A DNA stretch of 64,000 nt from Oreohelix idahoensis (Eukaryota; Mollusca; Gastropoda; Stylommatophora; Oreohelicidae): assembly GCA_024509875.1 (NCBI GenBank), contig JAMPIV010013759.1, positions 1 through 64,000 on the forward strand. The letters are read 5' to 3'. The notes under the pieces are model-generated. The model saw only the letters and a list, made by a program, of their open reading frames with translations. It was not told the origin of the DNA and searched no databases. Position numbers and translations under genes: made by a program. Of the stretch, positions 50,988-62,018 are shown in pieces; the stretch's first letter is position 1, and each line of letters begins with the position of its first letter.

Positions 50988-51415
50988 CTGCGTGGGTAAA
51001 TAAAACACCAGAATAAGGATTAAAACGGTTGAAATGTATACACATGCGAGGATTTGTCATTTCTTAAGTAATTCTATTTATGATGTCTCTTAAATAAACA
51101 AAGCATAAAATGCATTATGGATATTTTACACTGAAACAGACCGTAAGATTTTTGTCAATTTTAAACATGCAGAAACATTTAAAAAATAACAATGCTCGTG
51201 AAATGTTACACAACCACCAGCTTGCCTTTCAAATAGTTATACTGTATCTGTAGCAAACTTCCCCGGAAAAACAAAGATTGACACAAATAAACCTCCCACA
51301 AAAATTATACTTATGTAAGTAGAAACACAGCAGAGCTTCTGAATAACAAAACAATCTGAATAATAAATTAAATATAAATACATTATCGGGAGGCATATTA
51401 CTGGCAGCACATATG

Positions 51416-51675
51416 ATATACTGGCTTCTGAGCTCAGTGGTCCATAGATCGATCCCTTTTTGAGGTGAGATTTGTTAAACCGCAATATGGCTCCGTGATC
51501 GACACAGCTTCATGAATTGGGTACCAGAGCAACGTTTGGAAGGTTAAAGGTGGCCGGCATGATGCTGACCACATGACCCCGAGTGTTGCATACGATCAAG
51601 AAATTATGGACCTAACATCATATTCCTAATATGCCTTAATGGGCAAGTAACAGGCTCCTGTACCTTTACCTTACA
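51416..51675 (+). mobile_element. tRNA-derived SINE, copy 2 (5' truncated)
   Basis: Diverged sister of 37183-37458: CTGAGCTCAGTGGTCCAT, TTCATGAATTGGGTACCAGA, GCCGGCATGATGCTGACCAC and a CCTTTACCTTAC end. The A-box part is missing or unrecognisable. Confidence 0.75.
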
Positions 51676-53641
51676 TAGAATATACACACTCAAGAATAAT
51701 AACACTGAAAATAATACGCGTCTTGGTTCAAGAAACAATCTCGTATGTGTACACGGCGCGTTCTACAAAGAGAAGTAGTAAATACATTGAAAAAAAGGAA
51801 ATGGTGGACATTTCTTCCTTGGTACGCCTGGTCGAGCCAGAAAATATGTCTTATTAATTTGCTTCTTGCAAGAAATTCGAATGAAATTGCTGTTCTCGTT
51901 GAACCATCAGGAACAACAATATTTTGTGCGGCTCGAATTTGCAATGACTGTAAACAGGGCCAAAAACATAGTCACTTAAAGTAGCAGTCATTAACTTGAA
52001 AGGAAATTCATCTTCACTGGAAAATAAACATATCATAGTTTGATTTTAAATTTTCCTAAGTTTCCTAAACAGTTACAAGGAAAAACGTGGCAACGCCTGG
52101 TTCTTACAGCCAGTATATTTATAAATCTCACACATATGCGCGTCTGCCATTAACTTGAGACTTTTTAGAAGGTCTTAATTGTCATCATTTACAATAATTT
52201 GTAGAAGGTTGTAATTTTCATAATTTACAATAATATTGCTTTACGTTGTAGCCACCTCTAGTCACAACTGACTATGGGAATTGATGCGCTCCTTGAGGTA
52301 ATAGTCCTAAGCTGCTCTTTTTTGGTAAAGTCTGGTGCTACTTTCGGAGTTGCCTTTTTTTGTTTTGTTTTGCTAGTTGTAAAAGCTTCTTTTGCCCAGT
52401 CTGAGACGGCGCCGTTATATTTATAGCTGGCCATGCCTGTGACGGAATTATTTGGCCGATCTTTTCTCCTCTCCGGCAGTATTTAATCACATTTGTTGTG
52501 TACTAAATTACTTGAAATTTTTGAGGTCGTCCCATTTCTTTCTCTGCTATCAAGCAGATATTAGCTATTTTCTTATCAATTTTACACTCCCTTCAGTGAT
52601 AATTAATCATGTTTGATTTGCACTTCTCGCCTTTGCTAAGATTAAGATGCAGGTAAAACCAAGATGGATCTGGTCAATTTTCGTAGTGACCGAGTGTCAT
52701 GTTTACCTCAAAATGCCCCGCGATAAATTATCGACCTGTCAGCATTCATTCGGCAGAAATGAATGACATAATCATTTCCTATACACCTTGGTACAAAGCC
52801 GAGAGAGGATCGGATGTTTTCATTCAATAGTTTGGAGATATGACCTTTGCAGTAACGCGCAGACATTTCCACGTGGAAATAATTTGAATTATTCTACAAA
52901 ACACGCAACTTCTGAAATGATTAGCGGGGGTTCCAAAATTGAAATACAACCAAAGCCTGATTGGACCCTGCCTAAGTTGTTACAAAGTAAAGTGCAATAT
53001 AACCTGACGCTTTAGCCAGTTTAGAACACTGTGAAAACCTACCTAGCGCCAAGAAGTCAACCAGACCTTTCCAGAGTTAAGAATAGTACTAGACCGGACC
53101 TTGCTGGAGCTTAATAAGGGCTTAGATCCCAGGAAAACGCTACCATTTTAACACGGAAAAACGGAATCTGAGGAAATTGTAACACAAAGTCAAAAGTGGG
53201 AACTTATTGCTAAAATAACAACACCCCAGATCATGTGTAAAAGGCATATCCAACTGCCTTAAACTATTTCTCCGAGCCAGCAGTATGTGGGCCTAAAGAT
53301 GGGCATAACAGGTACATTTTGAATTATTAACACGTGAATTAATACTTTTATAATGACATGTGAATATTAATATGTGAAAATTGCTAGTGGATTTCTAAGT
53401 CATTCGAGGCTGGCAACCTCAGCCTATAGAATGATGATTTCATGAACCACCACTGCCAGGCTGCTGACTGCTTTATTGCAAATTTCTGATAAAGAACCAA
53501 AAGCAGAGGTAGTCCCGAGTTCCATATGGAGCATGGAGGGAATGATGAAAGAAATGATGGGATTCCTCAAACACTCTTCTGCACTGTATAGCATTACCAA
53601 CCTTTTTCAGTAACAGGTGGCACCACTGTAACAGTTTAAAA
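51676..53641. other. non-coding interval
   Basis: No gene supported. The plus frame 51745-51984 has cysteine pairs near its end (FCAARICNDCKQG) but no recognised domain. 52440-52515 resembles 36770-36870. Confidence 0.4.
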
Positions 53642-54391
53642 ATGGCTGCCAAAGACGTTCGGTTAAAACAACGTTATGTCAAAGAATTCCTCAATGCTGA
53701 AGGCTAGACCCCAATTCGCATCCACGAACGTTTGAAGAATGTTTATGGAGATTCAACAGTGGATGTTAGCCCTGTCCGACGTTGGGTACATCGTTGTGAC
53801 GAAGCTGAAGTAGGTCAATCCTCAATGGCTGACGCAAAGCGGACTGGCTGTCCGTCTACCGCAGTGACTCCACACAACATTCATCGAGTTGATGGCATCA
53901 TTCGTGGTGACCGTCGGGTAACACTGGATGAACTTTCTTCCATGTAGTCCATTAGTAAAGGCAGTGTCCAGAACATCATTAAAGACCTGGGTTATTCAAA
54001 AGTTTGTGCACGGTAAGTACCCAGAATGTTGACAGACAGACATAAAGAAACAAGGAAAACCATATCCATCAACCTCCTGCACCGTTACGAAACTGAAGGA
54101 GAAGAGTTTTTATCGAATAGTGTGACAGGTGATGAGACTTGAGTTCATTTTTTTTAACCAGAATCCAAGAGGCAGTCAATGGAATGGCATCGCACAACAT
54201 CGCCGACAAGAAAGAAGTTCAAAAGTTCACCATCTGTAGGGAAAGTTATAGCCTCGGTGTTTTGGGATGAGAAGGGTGTGATTCTTCTCGACTTCTTGGA
54301 ACAGGGAAACACGTTGAATGCAGACCGTTACATTGAAAATTTGAAGAAGCTTAGAGGTTGTCTTAACCATTGCAAATACACTATTTCCTCA
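53642..54391 (+). pseudogene. mariner-like transposase pseudogene
   Basis: A single frame from ATG 53642 (MAAKDVRLKQRYVKEFLNAE) carries five stops at 53705, 53945, 54014, 54140 and 54155 but no frameshift. Recognisable parts are VSPVRRWVHRCDEAEVG, RVTLDELSSM, SVTGDET before VHFF, PESKRQSMEWH and VIASVFWDEKGVILLDFLEQ. The second and third catalytic residues are missing because the copy ends at about 54390. It appears older than the mariner at 47.4 kb. Confidence 0.8.
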
Positions 54392-54432
54392 TAAGTTATC
54401 AAGAAGAACAACGTGGCATGCCCCAAAAACCG

Positions 54433-54586
54433 AGATACATGGCCAAATTGATTTTATTCTTGTATCCAAAAGATTCAAGTCCAGTATTAATAAAGCCAAG
54501 ACTAGGACTTTTCCTGGCGCCGACATTGGTAGTGATCACGACATGGTATTGATGACGCTCAAGCTTAAACTTCTGCCATCAATGGT
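54433..54586 (+). mobile_element. LINE endonuclease fragment
   Basis: One frame reads EIHGQIDFILVSKRFKSSIN, KAKTRTFPGADIGSDHDMVL and MTLKLKLLPS: the end of an AP-endonuclease domain with the SDH catalytic motif. It abuts the dead mariner upstream and another LINE downstream, and no other part of this copy is present. Confidence 0.75.
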
Positions 54587-54820
54587 ACCTATACCTTGTA
54601 GCGGTATGGCAGCTTGCGTACCCTGACAATCCCCAGAGCTATGCCAGTGGGAGTTTTACTCCTGGTAGGTTCAACCAAGCTGGACTGGTCTGTGTGGGTA
54701 GGGGTCAGACAAAAGCTGGTACCCTGGTCCTCCAGGTTGGGGGTTTTAGCATAGGGCTGACACCCCTGTCTATGTAAAAAAAATAATGAAGTTACGGAAA
54801 CAACATCAAATGAACAAACT

Positions 54821-56008
54821 TTGCTGCGGGATGGGCATTCGGAGTCTGTGGCTCGTATGACTGTCAGTGGTGAAAGCCGAAAGGAAGCCACTGACATGAA
54901 AACGGATGTCCTTACCGCAAAACAGGATACAAGAATAGGATTTTGGAATGTCAGGACAATGTACGAGACAGGTAAACTAAGACAGGTCACGGCAGAAATG
55001 AGAAACTACAGGTTACACATCCTGGGGATAAGTGAGAGCAGATGGACAGGGGCAGGAAAAGTTAAAACAGCAACAGGAGAAACAGTACTTTACTCTGGAA
55101 GAGAGGATGGACAGCACAGTGAAGGCGTAGCCATTATTCTACAGAAAGGGATAGAAAGGACATTACTGGAATGGAAACCCATCAACAACAGACTGATACG
55201 ATTGAGATTGAGAGGGAGATTCACCAACACTACAATAATACAATGCTACGCACCAACGAATGATAGCGATGAGGAGGTCAAGGATGAATTCTATCAACAA
55301 CTGCAGAAAGAAATGGAAGACACACCTAGATATGATCTTGTTATAGTAATGGGAGACCTCAATGCGAAAGTTGGTACACACAATACATATAATGAAAGAA
55401 CAATGGGGAAATGCGGCAGCGGAACAGCAAACGAAAATGGGGATAAGCTAATAAGTTTCTGTAGCATTAACAACCTGGTCATTGGAGGAACACTTTTCCC
55501 ACATAAGGAAATTCACAAGTTAACATGGGAATCACCAAATGGTCGGGACAGAAACCAGATAGACCACATCATGGTTAACGGTAGATGGAGACATGCATTA
55601 CAAGATGTGAAGGTAAGAAGAGGTGCAGATGTGGGAAGTGATCACCATTTAGTAGTAGCAAAACTGAAAGTGAAACTAAGAAGGGCTGGACCAACTGTAA
55701 CTACACAGAAAAGGTTTGACATCAGCAAATTGAAGGACCCCCTTACCAGAAAAGCTTTTGCGGCCGACATTAAGAAACGATATCAATTTGCCAAAAGCCA
55801 GGAAAAGACATTGACTGATGATATAGACCAGAATTTCAACACCATTTCAACAGTATATAAGGAAAGTAGCAAATCATGCTTAGGATTCCAGGAAAGGAAG
55901 AAGCAAGACTGGATAACACCAGAAACACTAAAACACCATAAAGATGAGAAAGGAAATGAAAAGAAAGAAAACAGAAGCGAAGTCCCCCAGGTTAAAGCAA
56001 CTATATAG
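54821..56008 (+). pseudogene. LINE AP-endonuclease domain and linker
   Basis: The frame opens upstream of any clear start and contains all endonuclease motifs: RIGFWNVRTMYETGK, GISESRWTG, IQCYAPTNDSDEE, VIVMGDLNAKVG, NQIDHIMVN and GADVGSDHHLVVAKLKVKL. The domain looks intact, with the catalytic N, E, D-x-N and S-D-H sets present. It nicks target DNA to prime reverse transcription. The frame ends at 56008 by a frameshift near 55940-56000; the linker and RT continue in another frame from 55944. Confidence 0.85.
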
Positions 56009-57502
56009 CGAACAGTACAGCCAGCTGGACAGGGAAGTTAAACGCCAAACCCGAGCCAACAAAAGGAATTTCCTAGACGATCTTGCAAAACAGGCAGAAG
56101 AGGCAGCACTGAGAAATGAACAAAGCACAGTATACAAAATAACTAAATTCATCAGCGGAAAACAAGGTGCAAACAATATTACATTAGTAAGAGATAAGCA
56201 AGGAAATCTCATCAAGACAGCAGAGGGACAGGAAACAAGATGGGCAGAGCACTTCAGAGAAACTCTGAACAAGGAAATACCAGAGACACAATTGAATGTT
56301 CCTGAGGCTGAAAACGATCTAGATGTAAATACAGACATTCCACGAAAAGAAGAAATCATCACAGCAATCAAAGGGTTAAAGAACGGTAAAGCTCCGGGCC
56401 ATGATAACTTAAATGCAGAGCTATTTAAGACAGACCCTGAGCTAGCAGCAGAACTATTAGAACCACTATTTGCACAAGTGTGGAAAACGGGGACAACACC
56501 ATCAGAGTGGAACAAAGGAATAATTGTCAAATTGCCCAAAAAGGGAGATCTTGCAGACTGCAATAATTGGAGAGGAATCACTCTTCTCTCAGTTCCCAGC
56601 AAAATACTAGGCAGGATAATTATACAGAGAATTTCAAAGGCAGTAGACTACAAACTGAGGAAAGAACAAGCAGGATTTAGAAAGAACAGAAGATGTGTAG
56701 ACCATATATTCACTCTCAGGAACATTATAGAGCAGTGCTCAGAATGGCAAAGACAGCTTTACATAAATTTTGTTGATTTTGAAAAGGCTTTGACAGCATA
56801 CATAGGGACAGTTTATGGAAAATACTGAGGGCTTATGGAATTCCAAGCTGCATAGTGGCAATCATAAAAAGCCTCTATGCCAACTTTACGTGTAGTGTTG
56901 GGCAGAGCAACCTAACCTTCGAGGTGAAGACAGGAGTACGACAGGGATGCCCCTTATCAACCACTCTTTTTTTTAACAGTCATAGACTGGGTGATGCGCC
57001 AGACAACAGAGGGCAGTCCAAGAGGAATAAGATGGACTACATTTTCTACATTGGAAGATCTGGAATATGCAGATGACATTGCACTGCTGGCACATTCACA
57101 TCAACACATCCAGGAAAAAAAACGGATAGACTTAATAAATTTAGCCAGCAGGTGGGCTTGAACATCAATTTAAAGAAATCTGAGGTCATGACGCTCAATG
57201 TGAGCAACCCTGAGCCCATATCAGTAAGGAATCAGCAATTGGTACAGACAGATACCTTCACATACCTAGGAAGCATAGTAACACCAGACGGTGGGGCAGG
57301 CAAAGACATCAACATCAGAATGAATAAGGCAAGAACAGCCTTCTTTAGCCTAAATAACATCTGGAAGTCCTCCCAATACAGCACAAGCACAAAATTAAGA
57401 TTATACCAGAGTTGCGTGCTTTCTGTGCTTCTCTATGGTGCGGAATGCTGGAGAGTCACAGAGAAGGAAATGTCAAAATTGTCCTCTTTTCACACAACAT
57501 GC
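55944..57502 (+). pseudogene. LINE reverse transcriptase, frameshifted
   Basis: 55944-56790 holds the RT fingers: ITAIKGLKNGKAPGHDNLNA, IVKLPKKGDLADCNNWRGIT, LRKEQAGFRKNRRCVDHIFT and INFVDFEKAL with the first catalytic Asp. A frameshift near 56790 is followed by LRAYGIPS-like sequence, then VKTGVRQGCPLS (56930). Another frame change follows, and the palm YADD (57066-57077, before IALLAHSHQHI). 57152-57502 carries LNINLKKSEVMTLN, FTYLGSIVTPDGG and LYGAECWRVTEKE and ends at the LTR junction. The catalytic motifs survive; the frames do not. Confidence 0.85.
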
Positions 57503-58351
57503 TGTTAGGTCATATTTCTGAGGTGGATGATGGAGTGAGTGGAAGTAAGGGTCACTGAGGTTGTCAATATTTAAGTTTAACTCAGGGATTGAGTTTATGT
57601 CTGGCTTCATGTCAGTATGTGGTGACTTGGGGCGTGCGCATGGAGAAAGCGTGTTTGGTGAACTAGTCTGGGTGGCTGAGAGAGTACCCGGATGTGACTA
57701 GGGGGTGTCTGTGTGTTTTTGATAGCCAAGCTGTGTGCTTGAGGCTGTGATTTGTGATCGAGCTGGATGCTCGTATTATGTGACAGTTGAGATAATGATA
57801 TAGTGATTATGAATATTGTGATTATGTCTGACATATTGTTGTATAGGCGACGTCTTCCCGCCTAGGAGTGTTCTGGAGGAACTTTAGGTAATGTTCGTGG
57901 AGAACATATTAAGGCGACGAGTTGGTCCCGCCTTTGGAGCTACAGTGGAGTAAGGCGTTGAGTATTGTCCGCCTGGAAGTTATATTGGAGTAGAATTTAT
58001 ATGGCGATGTTGCATGCCGCCAAATCATAATCACTTGGGATAAGTGATTTACACCTGGATGGTGAATGAATTCGTGCGAGGGTTGAATGCCGCACATAGA
58101 AACGTGTTGTGTTTACTGTTAGTGTGTGGACGGTCAGCCAGTCCGTAAAAGTATTGTTATAAGTTATTTCCTACAGGCAGTGTCAGCCTGAGTGTGATGT
58201 TATGCATGCGTGACGATATTATTGATGTTCAGGACTTATGTGAATGTTCTATTAAATGTCATGGAGCTGTACAAGTGGTGTCGTGTTATTCATATCCCTA
58301 GTGTTGTTTACCATCTACACACGACACACTCATAATTACCAAGCCCTAACA
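57503..58351 (+). repeat. 5' LTR (849 bp)
   Basis: TGTTAGG...CCTAACA. A possible primer-binding site TGGGCAGCTCGCAAAAGG starts three bases later at 58355 (tRNA not assigned). It contains four GGCG-N-CGCC modules annotated separately. Confidence 0.85.
57846..58021 (+). repeat. four GGCG...CGCC modules in the LTR
   Basis: GGCG at 57846, 57913, 57954 and 58003 is each followed after 9-12 nt by CGCC. Each pair can form a 4-5 bp stem with a loop of about ten. The first-, second- and third-module spacers also share a TGGAG/GGAGT phrase, so they look like diverged tandem copies. They could be RNA hairpins or repeated binding sites. Confidence 0.6.
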
Positions 58352-60614
58352 ACTTGGGCAGCTCGCAAAAGGAGTATTATAGGAAACCTGGGGCAGCTTT
58401 TAGAGAATCAACAGAAACGCCCAGTGACATAAGTGATAAAAAAGAAAACATACGGGTAACAGAAGTGGTGAGCTAGTATATTGGGGTACGAATAGGAGAG
58501 GTAACCGGTATTTCTGAACCCAGGACTACGGTAGAAAATCAACCAACCCCCACTTCACACCATCGTTTGTCTGATACGGTGCTGCAATTTAGAAATCACA
58601 GAGTAATTCACGCAAAATTATAAACGTCAAATTATAAAGATGATTGACAAAACGGCTGAGGACTGACCTTTCTGAGAACTGCATGTCAAGCTTTGTATTC
58701 AAATCAAGTTTAAAGGAGCACGGTAGCAGTTTTTTCAAGTTTATTTTACAGTAATTACAGAATTGGCAAGCGGGATATTTTACAGCAGTTACACCGATAC
58801 TGACCTGGCACGGGGTAAGAGTTCATGACCTCTCGTGCGACTTCCTTTCTGTACTAAAATATTTCGGAGAGAGAGACAGATTGCAAAGTAACCGAGTATT
58901 ATCGGAGAACAGTTACAGTTAAGCTGTAAATTTTCAGTCACATCGGATCAAGCATAGGGAGCATTCTGTGTTGACATGTGTGATCGTGTATGCTGACCTT
59001 TCGTCCTGCAAGTGGGTCAAGCGTGTTACTACTGACTGCTGCATTCAGTCGCTCACTGGTGATGAAACTAGTCTGCTAGGCCTAGAACTGATTTGTGACG
59101 TCACGGACGAGCGATCTTTCAAGTACTGTGCTGGCTGCCTGTTTGTATTGTGTAATCTTCTACGTTTGATTGTCTTGGTGCTGTAAACTTGTGGCTGTTA
59201 CATCATCATCCAGACCACTAGATATCATTTCTACGGATCTGACAACACAGTATAAGATCTTCAAGCAGCTTCAAAACTATAAGATATGTATTATTCTTTA
59301 TAAATTAGTATGGATTGCTTGTGTATTCGTTTTCTGTTGTGATCGTCTGTGTAAATTTCTTTGTGAGGTGTGTTTTCATCTGGTCTGCGTAGTTTGTTTT
59401 CGTCTGTTTACTTTTTTCCTGCGAATCTGTTGTTATTAGTTTTGTTTTCTGTGCTGTGCTGTGCTGAGTGTGTTGAAATTGTTCTTTGATATTTTGAATA
59501 TAATATTTGTGGTTTCTTTTTCAGATTTATTGTGTTATTTTGTAGAATATTAGGATAGATACTTTTCTTCTTTAAGTAGTTTAGTTAAATAGTGTATATT
59601 TACTTTTATTTAGTAATTATTGTTGTAAACATATTTTACATTACTATTAGTATATTATGTGCAGTGTTAGTGTATAGGCCTACTTTAATGTTTATATTAT
59701 AGATTTGGTTAGATGTTAATACTTTTCTGTTTCTTTTTATTCAGAATCTGTGTCAGTGAGCTGGAGTGCTGTCGCCCAGTACTTCTGATACTATTATTGC
59801 AGTCTTTCAACATCTTGATTGGATCGGCTATTCAAGACACTACTTCAAAGATAAGTTTTTTTTTTTTTCTTGCAACATATACTTTTCTGTTTATATACCA
59901 CTCAAAACTTTCCTGGTGGTCATTCATTGTTGCAGTGTTTGTATTCGTTGCGTTTATTTTTGGCTATATTTTTGTGAGATTAATACGTCTTTCTTTCCCG
60001 GAAGGAATTGGTATTAATCTACTCTCTAGGTTTTTGTAAAATTAATTCCAGTGTATGGGAGGCCCGGTCTTGGAGAGACTCGGTGTCTAGTGCCCCGTGG
60101 AATTATTTGAACATTTATTGGTGTTAGCTGTTCAAGTCTTGTTTGTATATCCATTGTCATGTAAATTATTTTTCTCTCATGTGATGTTTATATGGGGTTT
60201 TCTAGTGTCTTTTCTTCTATCTTGTAAATATATTTATTTTACAGTTCCATTGTGCGTGTTTGTTTCCAGGTGTGGTAGTATACATCTAAATCTACTTTTC
60301 TTTAGCTATCATCTGTTATCCCCCCGCCTGTGAGTTATTGTTTGTCTTTCTTGTAATTGTAGAGTATTTCATCATCATCATACTTCATCTTGTCTTCCTG
60401 AATGTCGGTAGATTCTTTTGTTGTATGCATAACTATATATTGGAGTATTGAGAGTGAGTGCTTTAGGTTTGGCATTATTAATTGTTTATTTAAGTATTCA
60501 CTACTTCATTAGTGTAGTGTGCTATTGTAGTAAGAGTTCTTAGTGTTACTACTTTCATTAAATAGTGTTATCCGGAATTCCAATAGCTTTAGCAACCACC
60601 AAAGAGATTTAGAC
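58352..60614 (+). other. long T-rich leader of the LTR element
   Basis: No convincing gene. The second half is very T-rich; hydrophobic frames such as 59713-60039 follow from that composition and have no motif. The 2.3-kb distance between LTR and ORF is long for an LTR element and might contain an intron. Confidence 0.5.
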
Positions 60615-62018
60615 ATGGGCAACTCTGCAGGTTCCATGGATGATTCATTTTCATCATCATGTGATGAGCCTATGCAAGAGTGTAGTCGAACCTGTGAGAA
60701 CAGAAGAAGAAGGATAGCTTTACGAGAGTTGGCGTTAGCAATAAGGAATGGTGATGCATATGAGGTGTATAACTCTCGTATAGAAGTAAGAAATAGAGAT
60801 AGTATAAAAGTTTATTGTTTAAAAATGAAGAATACCTTCGAGACTATGATACAGCCAGAATATAGGGATTTTAAGAAGAGACCAAAACTGAATTTACAGA
60901 GGAAAACTAATATAGCAGAACCAGCATCAACTAAGGTGAAAACTGAAACAAGGAATGTTTCTGTTCAGATTGAGAAGAAAGGTGTTACTGTACAAGCAAA
61001 TAACCATCGTGAAGATACTTCAGCCTCAGTTGGGAAATGGTCCAACATGACTGTAGATGTACCACTGAAGAAGACTATGATCAGTGATGATTCAGTGAAG
61101 AGAAAAGATAACTTATGTCCTATAGGAGGAATCCAAAGGGGTGTTAGTGAGAAGGCACAAATTTCTACAAAAGTCTATGCAACAACGAAGGGAGTGTCTA
61201 GGCCTATGTATGATGAAACATATGATGCATCCCAAGAAGTTGTTTTGCCAAAAATGGGGTTTTGGTGTGACAAAGATCAGTTACAGATAGACAAATTGAT
61301 TCAGGAAGAGGGAACCTTCGAGGAAAAGTGTGCAATATTAGAAGGAAAATTCAAGATTGTTGAGCAGTTACTGATAAAGGAGTACAGAGATGGTAATCAA
61401 AGAATAAATGATGAATTCAAGGTGGTTAGGAACAGGATAGTAGCTGAGTATAAAGGTAATACTCAAGCTAAAGAACAACATTGCAGGGTCCTGTCGTCTC
61501 AAAGGACGGAGAAAGCTAGTGCTTTAACCAACAGTTTCTTTGATAAAGTGCAAGCACTAGAAGAGCAATTTAAAGCTGGAAAACAAAGATTAGAGCAACA
61601 AGCCGAAGCATTGAAGGATCAAGTTAAATCTATGCAGGAGCAACACGCGACTACGTCTGATACAGATCTGTCTGATTTGGAGAAGGTACCAGAAGATGCA
61701 GAACTTCATTACAAAAAGGCTAAGATAGAGCATACTGCATCTGTAGCCAAAGTAGCAGTAACGGAAGCTACTGAAACTGCTAAGAAAGAGGTTTGGAAGA
61801 CAGTAATAGATGGTCTCAAGGGAGAAGGTGCTGGAATTACAGCCCAATTAGAATTATTACTGGCTTATAATTTCAAAGGCAAAAGTGCAGAAAGAAGTAA
61901 AGAGCCACTGAAGTTGTTGATGTTTAATGCCATCAAAACATTACCACCAGATAAGTGGAGCATAGATGATCTCTTCACATTATTGAAGATCTTGTGTTAT
62001 CTGGAGATTTTGTTGTGA
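60615..62018 (+). CDS. 467-aa coiled-coil protein of the LTR element, function unknown
   Basis: I chose ATG 60615 (GACATGGGC, A at -3 equivalent weak, G at +4), giving MGNSAGSMDDSFSSSCDEPM; the frame upstream has no ATG. Residues ~30-75 are basic and helical (RRRRIALRELALAIRNGD). A polar linker of about 150 residues follows, containing NVSVQIEKKGVTVQ. From ~235 long heptad-rich helices run: TFEEKCAILEGKFKIVEQLL, KVQALEEQFKAGKQRLEQQA, DQVKSMQEQ. A C-terminal globular part ends LPPDKWSIDDLFTLLKILC. There is no CCHC knuckle, DTG, YxDD or DDE motif. It occupies the gag position, and helical content fits a divergent structural protein, but I do not recognise it. The intact frame agrees with a young insertion. 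Confidence 0.7.
   Translation: MGNSAGSMDDSFSSSCDEPMQECSRTCENRRRRIALRELALAIRNGDAYEVYNSRIEVRNRDSIKVYCLKMKNTFETMIQPEYRDFKKRPKLNLQRKTNIAEPASTKVKTETRNVSVQIEKKGVTVQANNHREDTSASVGKWSNMTVDVPLKKTMISDDSVKRKDNLCPIGGIQRGVSEKAQISTKVYATTKGVSRPMYDETYDASQEVVLPKMGFWCDKDQLQIDKLIQEEGTFEEKCAILEGKFKIVEQLLIKEYRDGNQRINDEFKVVRNRIVAEYKGNTQAKEQHCRVLSSQRTEKASALTNSFFDKVQALEEQFKAGKQRLEQQAEALKDQVKSMQEQHATTSDTDLSDLEKVPEDAELHYKKAKIEHTASVAKVAVTEATETAKKEVWKTVIDGLKGEGAGITAQLELLLAYNFKGKSAERSKEPLKLLMFNAIKTLPPDKWSIDDLFTLLKILCYLEILL

Larger units (their letters stand above)
54593..57502 (+). mobile_element. non-LTR retrotransposon (APE type), interrupted by an LTR element
   Basis: A near full-length LINE: a 5' leader (54593-54800, with CAGGTTGGGGGTTTTAGCAT), an endonuclease frame and an RT frame. 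It stops at 57502, in the middle of the RT C-terminal region, because the LTR element starts there; the rest should reappear after the right LTR beyond the window. It belongs to the single-ORF type often annotated as craniofacial-development-protein-2-like; clade not resolved. Confidence 0.88.

Noticed and set aside
51745..51984. Plus-strand 79-aa ORF with cysteines
   Set aside because: No recognisable domain and overlapping minus-strand frames are similar in length.
59713..60039. Hydrophobic possible membrane or envelope protein in the LTR element leader
   Set aside because: Sequence is T-rich in all frames and the overlapping frame is equally hydrophobic; no cysteine pattern, signal-cleavage or fusion motif.
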